A stretch of 64,000 nucleotides of DNA from Hemerocallis citrina (lineage: Eukaryota > Streptophyta > Magnoliopsida > Asparagales > Asphodelaceae). Both the position numbers and the translations under genes were made by a program. The notes under the pieces are model-generated. The model saw only the letters and a program-made list of their open reading frames with translations, had not been told where the DNA came from and did no database searches. Positions within the stretch are counted from its first letter, which is position 1. The number at the start of each line of letters is the position of its first letter. The stretch is taken from NCBI GenBank assembly GCA_017893485.1, contig CM030365.1:33881000-33944999 (forward strand), read 5' to 3'. Below, piece by piece: positions 36,501-48,179 of this stretch.

Positions 36501-38741
36501 ACAAGAACACGACGAAACCAAACACGAATACAACCCACGAACACAATGAACACACAAACAAGAATTACGAACTAACTCGAGAGCACACGAACCAAGAACG
36601 GCACTAACTCATCACCAAGATAACACGAACACGGGGAAACACGTGCCCACTACCACAAGAACAACGGCAAGGACACCGAAAGAGGCACGGCAATGACAAC
36701 AAGTTATCGCGGTTGCTGTCTGCCGATGCTTCGACGATGCGGCCAGGTGGAGGCAACACAGGGGTGCGACGGAAGGGTGTACGGCGTCGGGGAAGTGCTA
36801 CGTCGAGAGGGCTGATGACTGGCATTCGGGGGAACACGACCAGGAAGATGGGGCGCTGCGGCAACATCGACTTGGCTGACAGTCAGCGCGACAGAGGAAC
36901 TCAGGGCATCGGAGGTTGAGAGGTAACAGGAGGCACTGGCTATCGTGGCATGCGACCAGGCGGAGGGGGGTGCCGGGGTTCGGCAGGGCAGTGGTGGCAT
37001 CGACTGGGGAGCAGGGGAGACCGGGGGGAGTCTGATGCTGCGCTGCAGTGAGGCGCGTTGCTTGGGAGGTCGGAGAGGGAGAGACAAGAGGGGAAACGAT
37101 GGGTTCGGGAGGTGCAGGAGGGTGTTAACGGAGGTGGATGCGAAGTCAGGGAGAGAGATAGAGATCGGGAGGATGAGGAAGTTGAAGCGGCTGGGTGTAT
37201 GGAAATAGGAACAGGCAAGTAGGGATATAAATAGAGGATGGGTTTTTAGGGTTAGGCTGAGAACAGATGGGTTACGGGTTGTATGGGTTTGGGTAGAAGT
37301 ATAGGTTTCGGGTATAGGTTACATAAACAGGGTTAGGTCTTAATGGGTTTTGGGTTTTAGGGTGTTTAGAATAAATGGGTATTAGGGATTAATTGGGCTT
37401 ATTGGGTTTAGTTAGTTTAAGTTAATGGGTATAGGTTTATATAGGGTTCTAATGGGTTGTAGGGTATAAGGAAAATATCCAATAAGAAAAATTGGGTTTT
37501 TAAATAGGGTTTATATTACAATAAAATAACAAATAAATATGTTTATAATAAAATGTTATTTGTAATCCAAAAATAGAATTTATTTAAAATACCACAATAC
37601 AGTTAGTAGATAAAAATGGATTTTTACTAACTCGTCAAAGATATCAATAATGACCAATAATATTAATAACAATAATAAGAAGAAGAAAATGATAAAAAAA
37701 ATAATAATAATGGTAATAATAATAACAGTAATAATAATAAGAGTAATAATAACAATAATAAGAATTGTATCATAGAAAATCATTACAAATGAAATTATTG
37801 ATCGAAAGCAGATTTTAATAGGAGATCCAATAAAACAATTTGACAAAAGAGTTTGAAAGCGAAAAATAAATTACAAAAATCTTTAAATACAGAAAATATC
37901 AAAAATACGTTTTTGGGGAAACAGGGGTTACATCATTACATCAAGTTTATTAAAGCAATAAGTAATTTAAAAGCAGAAATCTTCAAAATGTTTGTTCTCC
38001 AATTCCAGCAAGCAATTCTCCTTCATTACCTGTATATACTTCATCTAAAAAAAAGGAGAAAAATTGTTCTGGGAGCAAGTCATGGACAGCAAGTAGAGAA
38101 AACATGGAACAATGGAATAACGGTATAACAATGAATCAATGGATCAATAGGAATCAATAATATGGGACAATAATCATGATAAACGATACAGTGGCTGTAA
38201 ACAATGATTCAATACTCAGTAACAATAATCAATGATCAATAACAATAATAATTAGCCAGTATTCGATATCAATAGGAACAATGATGAGCAATATGCAATG
38301 TCAATGTGTAATCCTTAGGTTTATTAATCGTTTAATTCTTAACTAATGCACGTACTACTGTGTCCCATGTGTGCCGTACCACAGGTTCGATGCATACAAT
38401 CAATTTTATTTAGACTACAGTGGTAGATTTTATAGTTCATGCACTAGGAATGATGACGATAACAATATAACACGAGCCCAGGTGCAATTTCTTACACAAT
38501 GACAATATCAATAATAACACGCACCATCATCCGAGTACAGTCTCTATATCATCAACTACTCTAGTCAATCCCTTAAAACCCGGCTTGTTAATTATTTAGC
38601 AATGCAACAATACAATATGCAATTATAAGACACGAGATGAACAATAGTATCAATAGGGGAAACAATAGGATGATAACATAGAGTAGGGTAATTAGAATGA
38701 TGATAATAACTCATTAGGATCATGTAATGCAACATACATAC
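33593..38741 (-). repeat. Second C-family LTR, truncated and interrupted by solo LTR B2
   Basis: Starts TGTCACGCCCCGCTTCC like LTR C at 25176 and stays alignable outside the nested B2 (33879-37932), through the GATCATG(C/T)AATGCAACATA phrase at about 38718-38737. It ends abruptly at the Athila-type LTR. Confidence 0.85.
33879..37932 (-). repeat. Solo LTR 'B2', minus strand
   Basis: 4,054 bp. It reads TGTAACCCCTGTTTCCCC on the minus strand and ends AAAGCAAAGCGTGACA, with TCATT on both sides (33874-33878, 37933-37937). Same family as B1. Its minus-strand leader (37200-36420) is C-rich but differs greatly from B1. The splice-donor-like site is canonical here: TTAAG|GTAAGTAAC at 36414-36403. Confidence 0.95.
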
Positions 38742-40426
38742 TGTTGTGCAATCTAGTTATCTAAATAAACAAATAAACTAGACACAAATTAAAACCTCGC
38801 AAGTGTACGAATCGTTTATAGAAGCGTAGCGATAGCAAGGGTCGATCCCACAGAGATTGTAGAAATTAACTTACTAATCAATAAAAAGAATAAGAATCAT
38901 AAAAAGTCTAAAAGAAATGAAAAGATGAAAATTAAATCAAGAAGTGCTAAATCACAAATATCTATTAAGTAGTTGGGTTTAGATCTCCACCAATAGTCAA
39001 TAATGCTAAGTCGCCTTCTGTGCTTCTTCTTATTACTCATGTTTGTTCTCTTCAAGGGCATGGTATCTACTCCTTAAAGTTAATGTTTCCCTAAACCAAG
39101 AATTAGGCATGGTATCTACTCTAATTCGTTTCTTTCATTAAGTATTTAGCATGGTATCTACTAAGTTGCACTTAAAGAAAACATAGGAACAATGGAAACG
39201 AACAAACACTTGAAGTTCTAGAAATTGGTATCAGATCTAGATCATTCAAATTGATTAAACCAAGAACCCCTAAAGATTCCCTTGTTACAAGATATGAACA
39301 CGAGATACGGGTCGTCTCAATATGCTCATATAACAGATTCAGATTTACACTGCACAAACTTGATAATCTCAAGTTCTGTATGTCAGTCGACTGGCTGTCA
39401 CTTCAGTCGACTGTCCTTAGAACTCCAAACAAGTTTGATTCATGTAAATTTTTATTCTTTCAATCAGGTTTAATCAATAAGTAAAAGAGTAACATTCAGA
39501 AGAAACTTAGCATTACATAACTACGGTTTCAATCTACCCAACTATGAAATTAGTTCCACATAATAAGACTTTTATTGATCAACAAGTTTGAATACATGAT
39601 TAACATAAAAGAATTAGAAAGCGAAGGAATAAACTGATGTAGTTCGGCCAGATGGGTCGGCTGGCTGTCACACAGTCGACCGGCCGTTCTCTTCTTAGTA
39701 CTTGATCTTCTTTCTCCTTCTTTTATGCTGATAAAGTGCTGCTCTTTGTTGATGACTTGACGATTCAGAAACTCTTGTGATTTCGTGATTTTCGGGTTGG
39801 GAGAGAGTGCGGAGGAGAGTTCCAAAATAATGCCTCTTGACTGATATTTATAGACACGGCACAAGAATTAGGGTTTGCCACTTTTTCAGGAAAATCCTCC
39901 TCTTTACTTCTTTATTTGATCGACGATTTATTTCTTTCTCTTTTCTTCTTTTCTTCCTTATCTGCTAACCACGTGCTCTTGCCAATCCCTTGTATCTAGC
40001 TTTTATTTGTTGGAGGAGTTATTATTCGCATATAGCCTGGGTTTGCATAGATTTGATTTAGATACGGCTGCATCTTATCTTTTCACTCCGCCGCATACCA
40101 TTCGACTGCCTTGGGTGTAAGTCGACTGGTGTTGAGACATCTGTGGCTTCATGATTCCTCAGTCAAGTCGACTGATGTTCGGGGAAGTTGACTGTGCCGA
40201 GCCCCAGCAAACTCTCTGTTCAGTCGACTGATGGAGAGCAAGTCGACTGTTGTACTGCAGTTCCCTGTATATCATCTTCTCAGTCTGGAATCTGCTTCTT
40301 TTTGCTGCTTTTGGTTGTTTCCTATGGAAAAGAGAAAAGAAGAGTAAAATACCACATATAGAGCTTTTAAATGTTCAATTGCATTAAGATTATTGCTCCT
40401 AAATGTGAATAATATTGTGTTCATCA
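38742..40426 (-). repeat. 3' LTR of an Athila-type element
   Basis: On the minus strand it begins TGATGAACAC (40426), just after polypurine AAGTTTGGGGGTATT, and ends at 38742 (…TTGCACAACA), giving 1,685 bp. It holds a TATA box (39852-39845), the phrase AAGGGTCGATCCCACAGAG common to many plant LTRs, and five CAGTCGACTG-type pairs on both sides of the TATA box (40099/40119, 40165/40185, 40221/40240, 39654/39673, 39384/39404). The partner LTR is absent. Confidence 0.8.
39845..39852 (-). promoter_or_regulatory. TATA box of the Athila-type LTR
   Basis: Minus-strand GTCTATAAATATCAG, about 575 bp from the LTR start. Palindrome pairs lie 250-400 bp upstream and 170-470 bp downstream. Confidence 0.7.
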
Positions 40427-41451
40427 AATACCCCCAAACTTAGCTTTTGCTTGTCCTCAAGCAAAAAGTGAATTTATGAACAAGGAAAAAATAATAGTCT
40501 CATCCCATCACTCCAAGAAAATGTCTCATTGTGCAAGCATCAAAATTTTGCAATTAAAATTATAAACAATTTGCAAATAAAGTAAAAACAAGCATACCCA
40601 CTTTCTCTAGTGCAATTGTCTATTCATAACTCCAAACTCAACCACACTTGTCATGCAATTAATTATAGTTATAGTATGTAATACTCCATCTGTGATTATC
40701 CCTTTTCTCTACTACAAACCGAGTAGCAAACTAGAGTTTTATCTTTTTTTTTTTTTTTTTTTTAAGTCTCTTCTTAAAGTCGTCACTTGCCTTTTGACGC
40801 GAGTGCAAGACATTTGTGATGAATCCACCCGGTTACTCAACAAGTCACAAACTTTTAGTGCTTTGCATACTCATATTTCAAGTTGCCGTTTGACGTAAAG
40901 GTAAACATTGGTGATGAATACCCCTAGTTACTAAGCACTCAAAATATTGGAGTAGATTGACTTTATTCATTTATATATTCTTTTCATTTTTACTCTATTT
41001 ACTTAAACTCTGTTTAGGACTAGATCAAAGGGAATAATCACTAGAAAAAGCATCACAATTGTATTTTTATGTATAATCGCATGACTCATATAATTTTGTA
41101 AGGCATTATGAAACTCAACAATCCTAAAGTAAACAAGTATCCTTCCTCTTATTTTATAAGAAATTGTTTATCCTAAAAAAATGAAAATAAGAAATTGTTT
41201 ATCCTAAAAAAAATCAAAAAGACTTCAAATGTAACTAACTACTACCCCCAAACTTAGATGGAACATTGTCCTCAATGTTCGCATAAAACTTAAAGTATAG
41301 GCATGTGTTACCAACTAGTTTGAAGGAAAGAAAATAAAGTAAAGAAATAAAGAAATAAATAAATAAATAGAGAGTGTAAGTACTCCCCTGAAAAATTGGG
41401 TTGCCTCCCAATAAGCGATGTGTTTTCTATCTTCAGCTAGACTTGATGAGT
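40427..41451 (-). other. Post-integrase non-coding region with two polypurine tracts
   Basis: CTAAGTTTGGGGGTA occurs twice on the minus strand, at 41258-41244 and directly at the LTR (40441-40427), each near a GAGGACAA(T/G) phrase. There is a T20 run at about 40744-40763. No gene seen. Confidence 0.7.
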
Positions 41452-43450
41452 TCATGCGGTGTATTGAATGGTTTGAAGATTCACATCATCCTCGTGCGGT
41501 GCTAGACTCATCTCAATGTACGGCTTCGCCCTATGCCCGTTCACCTTGAAAGTTTGATTTTTCTCTTTGCTATGAACCTCCAATGCACCATGTGGAAAGA
41601 CTTTTGTGACAATGTATGGCCCATACCATCTTGACATAAGCTTGCCTGGAAAAAGTCTTAATCTTGAGTTGTATATCAATACCTTTTGTCCTTCATAAAA
41701 CTCCTTCCTTGCTAACTGTTTATCATGGTACAACTTGGTCCTTTCCTTGTACAATTTTGCATTTTCATATGCGTCGTGCCTCAACTCTTCAAGCTCGTTC
41801 AGTTGCAATCTTCTTTTGTCGCCTGCTTGTTTCATATCAAAATTGAACCTTTTAATGGCCCAATAGGCTTTGTGTTCCAACTCCACTGGCAGATGACAAG
41901 CTTTTCCAAAAACCAACCGGTATGGTGACATGCCGATGGGTGTTTTGTATGCTGTTCGATAGGCCCATAATGCATCGTTCAAGCGCAGCGACCAATCCTT
42001 TCTCCTTGTATTTACTGTCTTTTCCAAAATGCTCTTGATTTCTCTGTTGCTAATCTCCACCTGCCCACTAGTTTGAGGATGATATGGGGTGCCCACTCTA
42101 TGTGTGATACAATATTTCTTCATCAAAGAAGCAAATGGAAGGTTATTGAAGTGGCTCCCTCCATCGTTAATTATTGCTCGTGGTGTCCCAAACCTAGTGA
42201 AAATGTTCTCCTGCAAAAACTTGACAACAACTTTGTGATCATTAGTTTTTTAGGGGACAGCCTCGACCCATTTAGACACATAATCCACACCCACAAGAAT
42301 ATATAAATAACCAAATGAGTTAGGAAAGGGACCCATGAAGTCGATTCCCCACACATCAAAAAGCTCGATTACTTAGATGTTTTGCAGTGGCATTTAATTT
42401 CTAGAAGAGATGTTGTCAGTCCTTTGGCATTTGTCACAAGTCCTGCAAAAAGAAAAAGCATCTTTGAATACATTAGGCCAATAAAAACCAGATTGCAATA
42501 CCTTAAGTGCTGTTCTTTTTGGTCCAAAATGTCCTCCACATGCATATTGATGGCAATGTTGTAGAATACTCATTTGCTCTTCCTCTGCCACACATCTTCT
42601 TATAATTTGATCAGGGCAAAATTTGAACAAATAAGGATCATCCCAATAATAGTGCTTGCACATAGCCACCAATCTTTTTCTTTCTTGACTTGTCATACCT
42701 GGAGGGAAAACATGAGCAGTGAGATAATTTACAATATCTGCAAACCATGGAAAATATGAGCAGTGAGATACCAGTCGACTGGTTCTGTTACCAGTCGACT
42801 GCCCCCGTTGTATGTTTATTTCAAATAAATGTTCATCTGGGAAATTTTCATTAAGTGGGGGCACAATTCTTTCTTCCTCATGCAGTAGTCTGGACATGTG
42901 ATCGGCCACAACATTGTCACTTCCTTTCTTGTCTCTAATCTCAAGATCGAATTCTTGAAGTAACAGCACCCATCTGATCACCCTAGGCTTAGCATCCTTT
43001 TTAGCAAACAAATATCTCAAAGCAGCATGGTCAGTGAAAACAATAACTTTAGAACCAATCAAATATGATCTAAACTTCTCTACAGCAAAAATAACAGCTA
43101 ACATTTCTTTTTCAGTAGTGGAATAATTAAGCTGTGCATCATTTAAAGTTCGAGAAGCATAGTAAATAACATGGGGTACCTTATTGATTCTCTGACCTAA
43201 AACAGCTCCTAAAGCATAATCACTTGCATCACACATAAGCTCGAAAGGATGGCTCCAATCTGGTGCCATGACAATAGGTGCAGAAATGAGAAGATTTTTC
43301 AATGTAATAAAAGCATTTGTGCACTCTTCTGTCCATGCAAACTCAACATCCTTAGCCAACAATTCACAAAGGGGTTTGGAGATTTTTGAGAAATCTTTTA
43401 TAAATCTTCTATAGAACCCTGCATGTCCAAGAAAACTCCTAACAGATTTT
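41452..43450 (-). pseudogene. pol: Athila-type pol fragment: RT end, RNase H, integrase
   Basis: Minus-strand order: RT connection ([20 protein letters not shown]), RNase H ([47 protein letters not shown]; about 43362-42890), integrase zinc finger ([12 protein letters not shown]...CRTCDKC), core ([29 protein letters not shown]) and the tail [19 protein letters not shown], characteristic of Athila. The core is broken between 42394 and 42216 by stops. Gag, protease and the catalytic half of RT are missing because the sequence joins Sirevirus DNA at about 43450. A segment with two palindromes (42772, 42792) lies in the RNase H-integrase linker. Confidence 0.9.
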
Positions 43451-43461
43451 TGAGAAATCTT

Positions 43462-44277
43462 TTATAAATCTTCTATAGACCTAGGAGGAGAGTTAAGAAT
43501 CTTCATACGAGCTAAACTCGCATGATCAAAAGACTCATAATGAGTGACAACACTAGACTCAGAAGAAAGATCAACTTCATAGAAGTTGAAGATAAGAGTA
43601 AGTAAAGAACCAAAAGGAAGAAAATAAGTATGAACCTTATGAAGACGACTGAAAATAACGTGACTCCAATTGATTTGGATATTGCCAAAAATCGTATAGA
43701 TAGCTTGTTGCAACTCTTGGAAAAATTGATCATAACTCCCTATTTTAGGGATAATGTTATACGACAAAATTCTTGCAACTAGTTTAGCAAGCGGTGTAAT
43801 TGACTTGTTTGTCATAGGGGGACCGCGATTTGGCAAGTAAATTTTGGACAATATAGAGTCGTCATCCATTTCAATTTCCCCTAAATCCATCCCTTCATCA
43901 GGAATACTCAAGATAATCCCTAATTTTTCAGAAGTTAGTTTCATGCGAATATGTTTCACCGATGTAAGGAGAAATATTTTGCTGCCATCCTCAGAAGTGG
44001 CAACTTTCATATTTGTATAAAACAAATATATAAGTTATGGATAGTAATAGGGTTGATTGACAAGAGAAAGCAAGTCATATAACCCACACTGTTCAAACAA
44101 TGGGGCTAAGGGGAACCTATCTAAATCAGGAAAATTGATAAATTTCCCCGGAAAGATAGCAATTTGACATATAATGAAAAATTTCTCAGCGAGGTTCGGA
44201 TTCCTCAAGTATTAAAGGTAATTTTGGGATGATTGACCTTCTTCTACATGGGAACTGCGAGCTCTCTTCGGAAGCAT
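43462..44277 (-). pseudogene. Extra ORF after Sirevirus pol, plant-transposon (Transposase_32-like) domain
   Basis: Reads from an ATG at 44277 (MLPKRARSSHVEEGQ), has two stops in the first ~85 codons, then 187 open codons. The text FIYTNM/FYTNMKVATSEDGSKIF, LTSEKLGIILSIPDEG, ITPLAKLVARILSYNIIPKIG and LPFGSLLTLIFNFYEVDLS resembles the 'putative plant transposon protein' family. A CT-rich leader precedes it (about 44340-44290). Sireviruses often carry an ORF here (env-like in some), but function is unknown. The last codons (SIEDL, stop) lie in the repeat shared with Athila RT, so the true C-terminus is probably lost. Confidence 0.6.
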
Positions 44278-44873
44278 GATACCAAACTCTAGAAAACTTA
44301 GAAAGGAGAGAGAGATCAAGAATTTTTACCCATCAATGGAGAGAGAGAAGCACAAAGCTTCAAATAGACTTCACAAAAGGGAAATGCACTCAAAATCTGG
44401 ATGAAAGCTTCAATTTTGGAGCTTCAAATCACTGAAATTGCGAAGCACATGAAGCAGCAGCCGCAGGTCGGCTTCTTCTGAGAGAGAAAGTAAAGAAAAA
44501 AAGGAAAGTGAAAGAAGAGGGGTAAAAGCTAGGGTTTTACTAATGGTTTGAAGGCTGAGATCAAATCAGAAGTGAATCAAAGGTTGGGATCAGCCACCGG
44601 TTAAAAAGAATAAAAAATTGCCTCAAAAAATGTGTCGTTTCGAATTAGAAAGACAAACTGATGTCGCGACAGTCATCTGGGTTTGAAGATCAGTCGACTG
44701 AGTCGAGAGCAATAAGAACCAAGCGAAAACATCAAGTAATATGTCTATCAGTCGACTTAGTACTGTACACAGTCGACTGTCAAGAGCATAAAATTCAGTA
44801 AAATAGACAACGAAAAATACTTGGTCAGTCGACTGTAAAATATTTTTAAGTCGCCTTACACAAGTTAAAAAAT
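44278..44873 (-). other. Sirevirus 3' non-coding region with three palindrome pairs
   Basis: Between the RNase H stop and the extra ORF. CAGTCGACTG-type pairs start at 44670/44691, 44749/44770 and 44826/44848. No other gene seen. Confidence 0.75.
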
Positions 44874-46323
44874 TCAAGAAATATCATGAAAATAACAGAT
44901 TCCTAGTTCTCTTCTAAAGTTGATAAATGTGTCTTCCTTAAGTGGTTTGGTAAAGATATCTTCTACTTGTTTATCAGTAGAAATAAAATCCAAAGATATA
45001 TCTCCCTTTAAAACATGATCACGTAGAAAATGATGTCTAATATCAATATGTTTCGTACGGGAGTGTTGAATCGGATTTTTAGATAAATTAATGGCACTGG
45101 TATTATCACACATTATAGCAGGTTTTGAAAATGAAATACCATAATCTAATAGGGTTTGTTTCATCCATAAAATTTGGGCACGAGCCAAACTTGCAGCAAT
45201 ATATTCTGTTTCTGTAGTAGATAGAGATACTGAATTTTGCTTTTTACTGCACCAAAATACTAGTGAATGTCCCAAAAAGTGACAAATACCGCTAGTACTT
45301 TTACGGTCAGTTTTACTACCAGCAAAATCTGCATCACTATACGACAAAAGTTGAAAATTATCAGTGCGTGGATAGAATAAACCATACTCAGATGTGCCTT
45401 TAATGTATCTTAAAATGTGTTTCACAGCTTTTAAGTGAGACTCTTTAGGACTTGACTGAGATCTAGCACACAAACATACACTAAATATAATGTCTAGTCT
45501 ACTAGAAGTTACATATAAGAGTGAGCCAATCATCCTCGATAGAGTTTTTCATCGACACTCTTACTTAATTCATCTTTGTCAAGTGTAGTAGTAGTAGCCA
45601 TAGGTGTGGTCATACTACTAGTGCTATTCATGCCAAACCGTTTGAGTAATTCCTTAGCATATTTTTCTTGATTAATAAATATGCCATTATGTGACGGCTT
45701 TATTTGTAGTCCAAGGAAATAATTGAGTTCACCCATGTGACTCATCTCAAACTCATTTTTCATGGTATTAGCAAACTAACTCTTGACAGAGATTACTATT
45801 AGTAGATCCAAAAATTATGTCATCTACATATATTTGTATGATTAGGATATCGGTCTCTATTTTCTTAATAAACAAGGTAGTATCTACTTTACCTATTTCA
45901 AAACCAGTTTCTAATAGAAAAGTCTTTAACCGATCATACCAAGCACGAGGTGCTTATTTAAGACCATATAAAGTCTTCTTCAATTTAAAAACATGGTTTG
46001 GGAATTGTTCATGTTCGAAACCGGGTGCAGGGTTGTTTAACATCAATATCTTCCTTAATAAAACCATTAAGAAAAACACTTTTAATATCTATTTGGAAAA
46101 GTGTAAAGTTCATAAAATATGCAAAAGATAATAAGATCCTAATTGATTCTAGTCTAGCAACAGGAGCATATGTTTCATCAAAATCTATACCTTCTTCTTA
46201 ATTATTTCCTTGAGCAACTAATCTAGCCTTGTTCCTAACGACTTGTCTTGATTCATCTAACGTATTCTTGTATACCCATTTGGTACCAATTATAGTATGA
46301 TCAGGGGGTTGTGGAACTAAATC
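44874..46323 (-). pseudogene. pol (RT-RH): Sirevirus copy 1 reverse transcriptase and RNase H
   Basis: RT start ([33 protein letters not shown]) is spread over frames at 46300-46000. The catalytic YVDD lies at about 45830-45819. Then [20 protein letters not shown] (45763-45530), a frameshift, and 45533-44874 with MIGSLLYVTSSRLDIIFSVC, YSDADFAGSKTDRKSTSG, SLSTTETEYIAASLARAQIL and KHIDIRHHFLRDHV (copia RNase H). The stop after YFHDIS is the natural end. At least one frameshift and several stops. Confidence 0.88.
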
Positions 46324-47975
46324 TCATACATCATTTCTTATAAATTGGTTTAATTCATCTTGCATGGCATTCATCCAAAATTCATTCTCACAAACTTCTT
46401 GTATATTCTTCGATTCAAAATCCGACAAGAAAGTCGTATGAGAAATCATGTTAACATGAGATCTTGTTTGCATACCACGTGAGATGTAACCAATTATTAA
46501 GTCATGAGGATGATCTCTAATTTCAACAAATAATTTTGGTAAAGTTTGAGTCATCACAACAGGATCAGTCGACTTAACTAGTCCATCAGCCGACTGATTC
46601 ACATCAGTCGACTTGACTTCCTTATCAGTCGACTTATTTGCTAAGGCAGTTTGTTCTAGTGATTTAATAACGTTATTTAAAGGTGATGAAACATTTTCAT
46701 CATCTTCAATAACAGTAGATGAATGCAGAGATTCATCAAACGAAACATGCATAGATTCTCCAATAGTCAAAGTTGACTTATTGAAAATTCTATATGTCTT
46801 ACTCCTATTTGAGTATCCAACGACGATACTTAGATCTAGGATCAAACTTATCTAAATTATCTTTAGTGTTTAAAATGAAACACTTGCAACCAAATACTTT
46901 AAAATAAGATACTTTAGGAATTCTATCAAAAAATAGTTCATAACATGTTTTCTTAAGCTTAGGCCTAATCAAAATTCTATTTAAAACATAACACGCTGTA
47001 GAAACAGCTTCAGCCCAGAAGTACTTAGGCAAATTGCTTTCAACAAGCATAGTACGTACATACTCTTGCAAAGTCCTATTCTTTCTTTCAACCACTCCAT
47101 TTTGTGGTGAAGCTCTAGGAAATGCAAATGAATGTGTTATACCATTCTTGTTGTAATATTTTGAAAACGTTTCATCACTTTTAAAAGTGACTATGGTTAG
47201 AGATTTTTGATTTTGAATCCATTTACAAAAAATTTCAAATACTTCAAAGGCATCATTCTTATGTTTTAAAAGAAAACCTATGTGAATCTTGAAAAATTAT
47301 CTACTAAAACAAATACATACCTACTTTTATTTAAAGAAGCAACTCTAGTAGGACCAAATAAATCCATATAGATTAATTCGAGAGGCCTACTAGTAGAAAT
47401 CATTTCTTTTGTCTTAAAAGTAAATTTGACTTGTTTACCTACTTGACATGCATCACATAACTTATCCTTTTTATAGGATAGTCTTGGCAGTCCTTTAACT
47501 ATGTTGTACTTAGACAATTTAGCAATATTTTTCATATTCACATGACCAAGTCTCTTATGCCAAATCCAAGAATCACTGTTAGAAGCTAATAAGCAAAAAT
47601 CATTTGAAAAATCATTTGATTTTAAACATAACTCATAAATATTATTTTTCCTAAAACCTTGAAAAATTACATTTTGCATGGTAGAATCATAAATTAAACA
47701 CGCATCTTTTTCAAAAACAATTTTATATCCCTTATCATACAATTGGCTAATACTTAACAGATTATGCTTTAACCCACTAACAAGAATAACTTCTTCTATA
47801 ATAGGGGTAGTGTTCCTACCGACCATGCCTATACCAATAACCTTTCCTTTGTTGTTGTCACCGAATGTGACTGTTCCTCCATCAATCTCTTGTATGGAAG
47901 AAAGAAGGTTAGCATGACCAGTCATATGCTTGGAGCATCCGCTGTTAAGTATCCAACGTTCTCTTTTAGGTACCT
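46324..47975 (-). pseudogene. pol (PR-INT): Sirevirus copy 1 protease and integrase
   Basis: Protease block RERWILNSGCSKHMTGH at about 47974-47924: the active-site Asp of D-S-G is Asn here (AAC at 47946-47944), while copy 2 keeps Asp. The integrase zinc region (WIWHKRLGHVNMKNI, CDACQVGKQVKFTF) and core start (LELIYMDLFGPTR, FVLVDNFSRFT) lie at 47925-47278. After stops, the glutamate side MVERKNRTLQE and FWAEAVSTACYVLNR is at 47095-46805. The linker to RT (46845-46324) contains four Ser-Thr/Ala-Asp units encoded by palindromes at 46626, 46605, 46587 and 46566. Confidence 0.88.
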
Positions 47976-48179
47976 AAAAAATAATCATTGTGAATATAGT
48001 ACCCTTTTCATTAGGTCCGAAAGGGATTAGTTTTTGGAAAACCAAACCCAAAGTGAGTTTGATTTTCCACCAAAAGCACGAATATAATCTACAGAATTAC
48101 ATACATTAAGAACATATGAATTTATATAAGCGATTCTATCTTTTAGACTCAAGTTGACTAGAACCCAAATATTTTTGTT

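Noticed and set aside
36604..37218. Open frames of about 70-130 codons in the B2 leader, and similar ones at 18389-18986 in B1
   Set aside because: GC-rich leader composition; the two copies of the same LTR do not encode similar proteins.
39550..39864. 104-codon minus-strand frame in the Athila-type LTR
   Set aside because: Lies across the promoter and leader of an LTR and has no recognisable domain.
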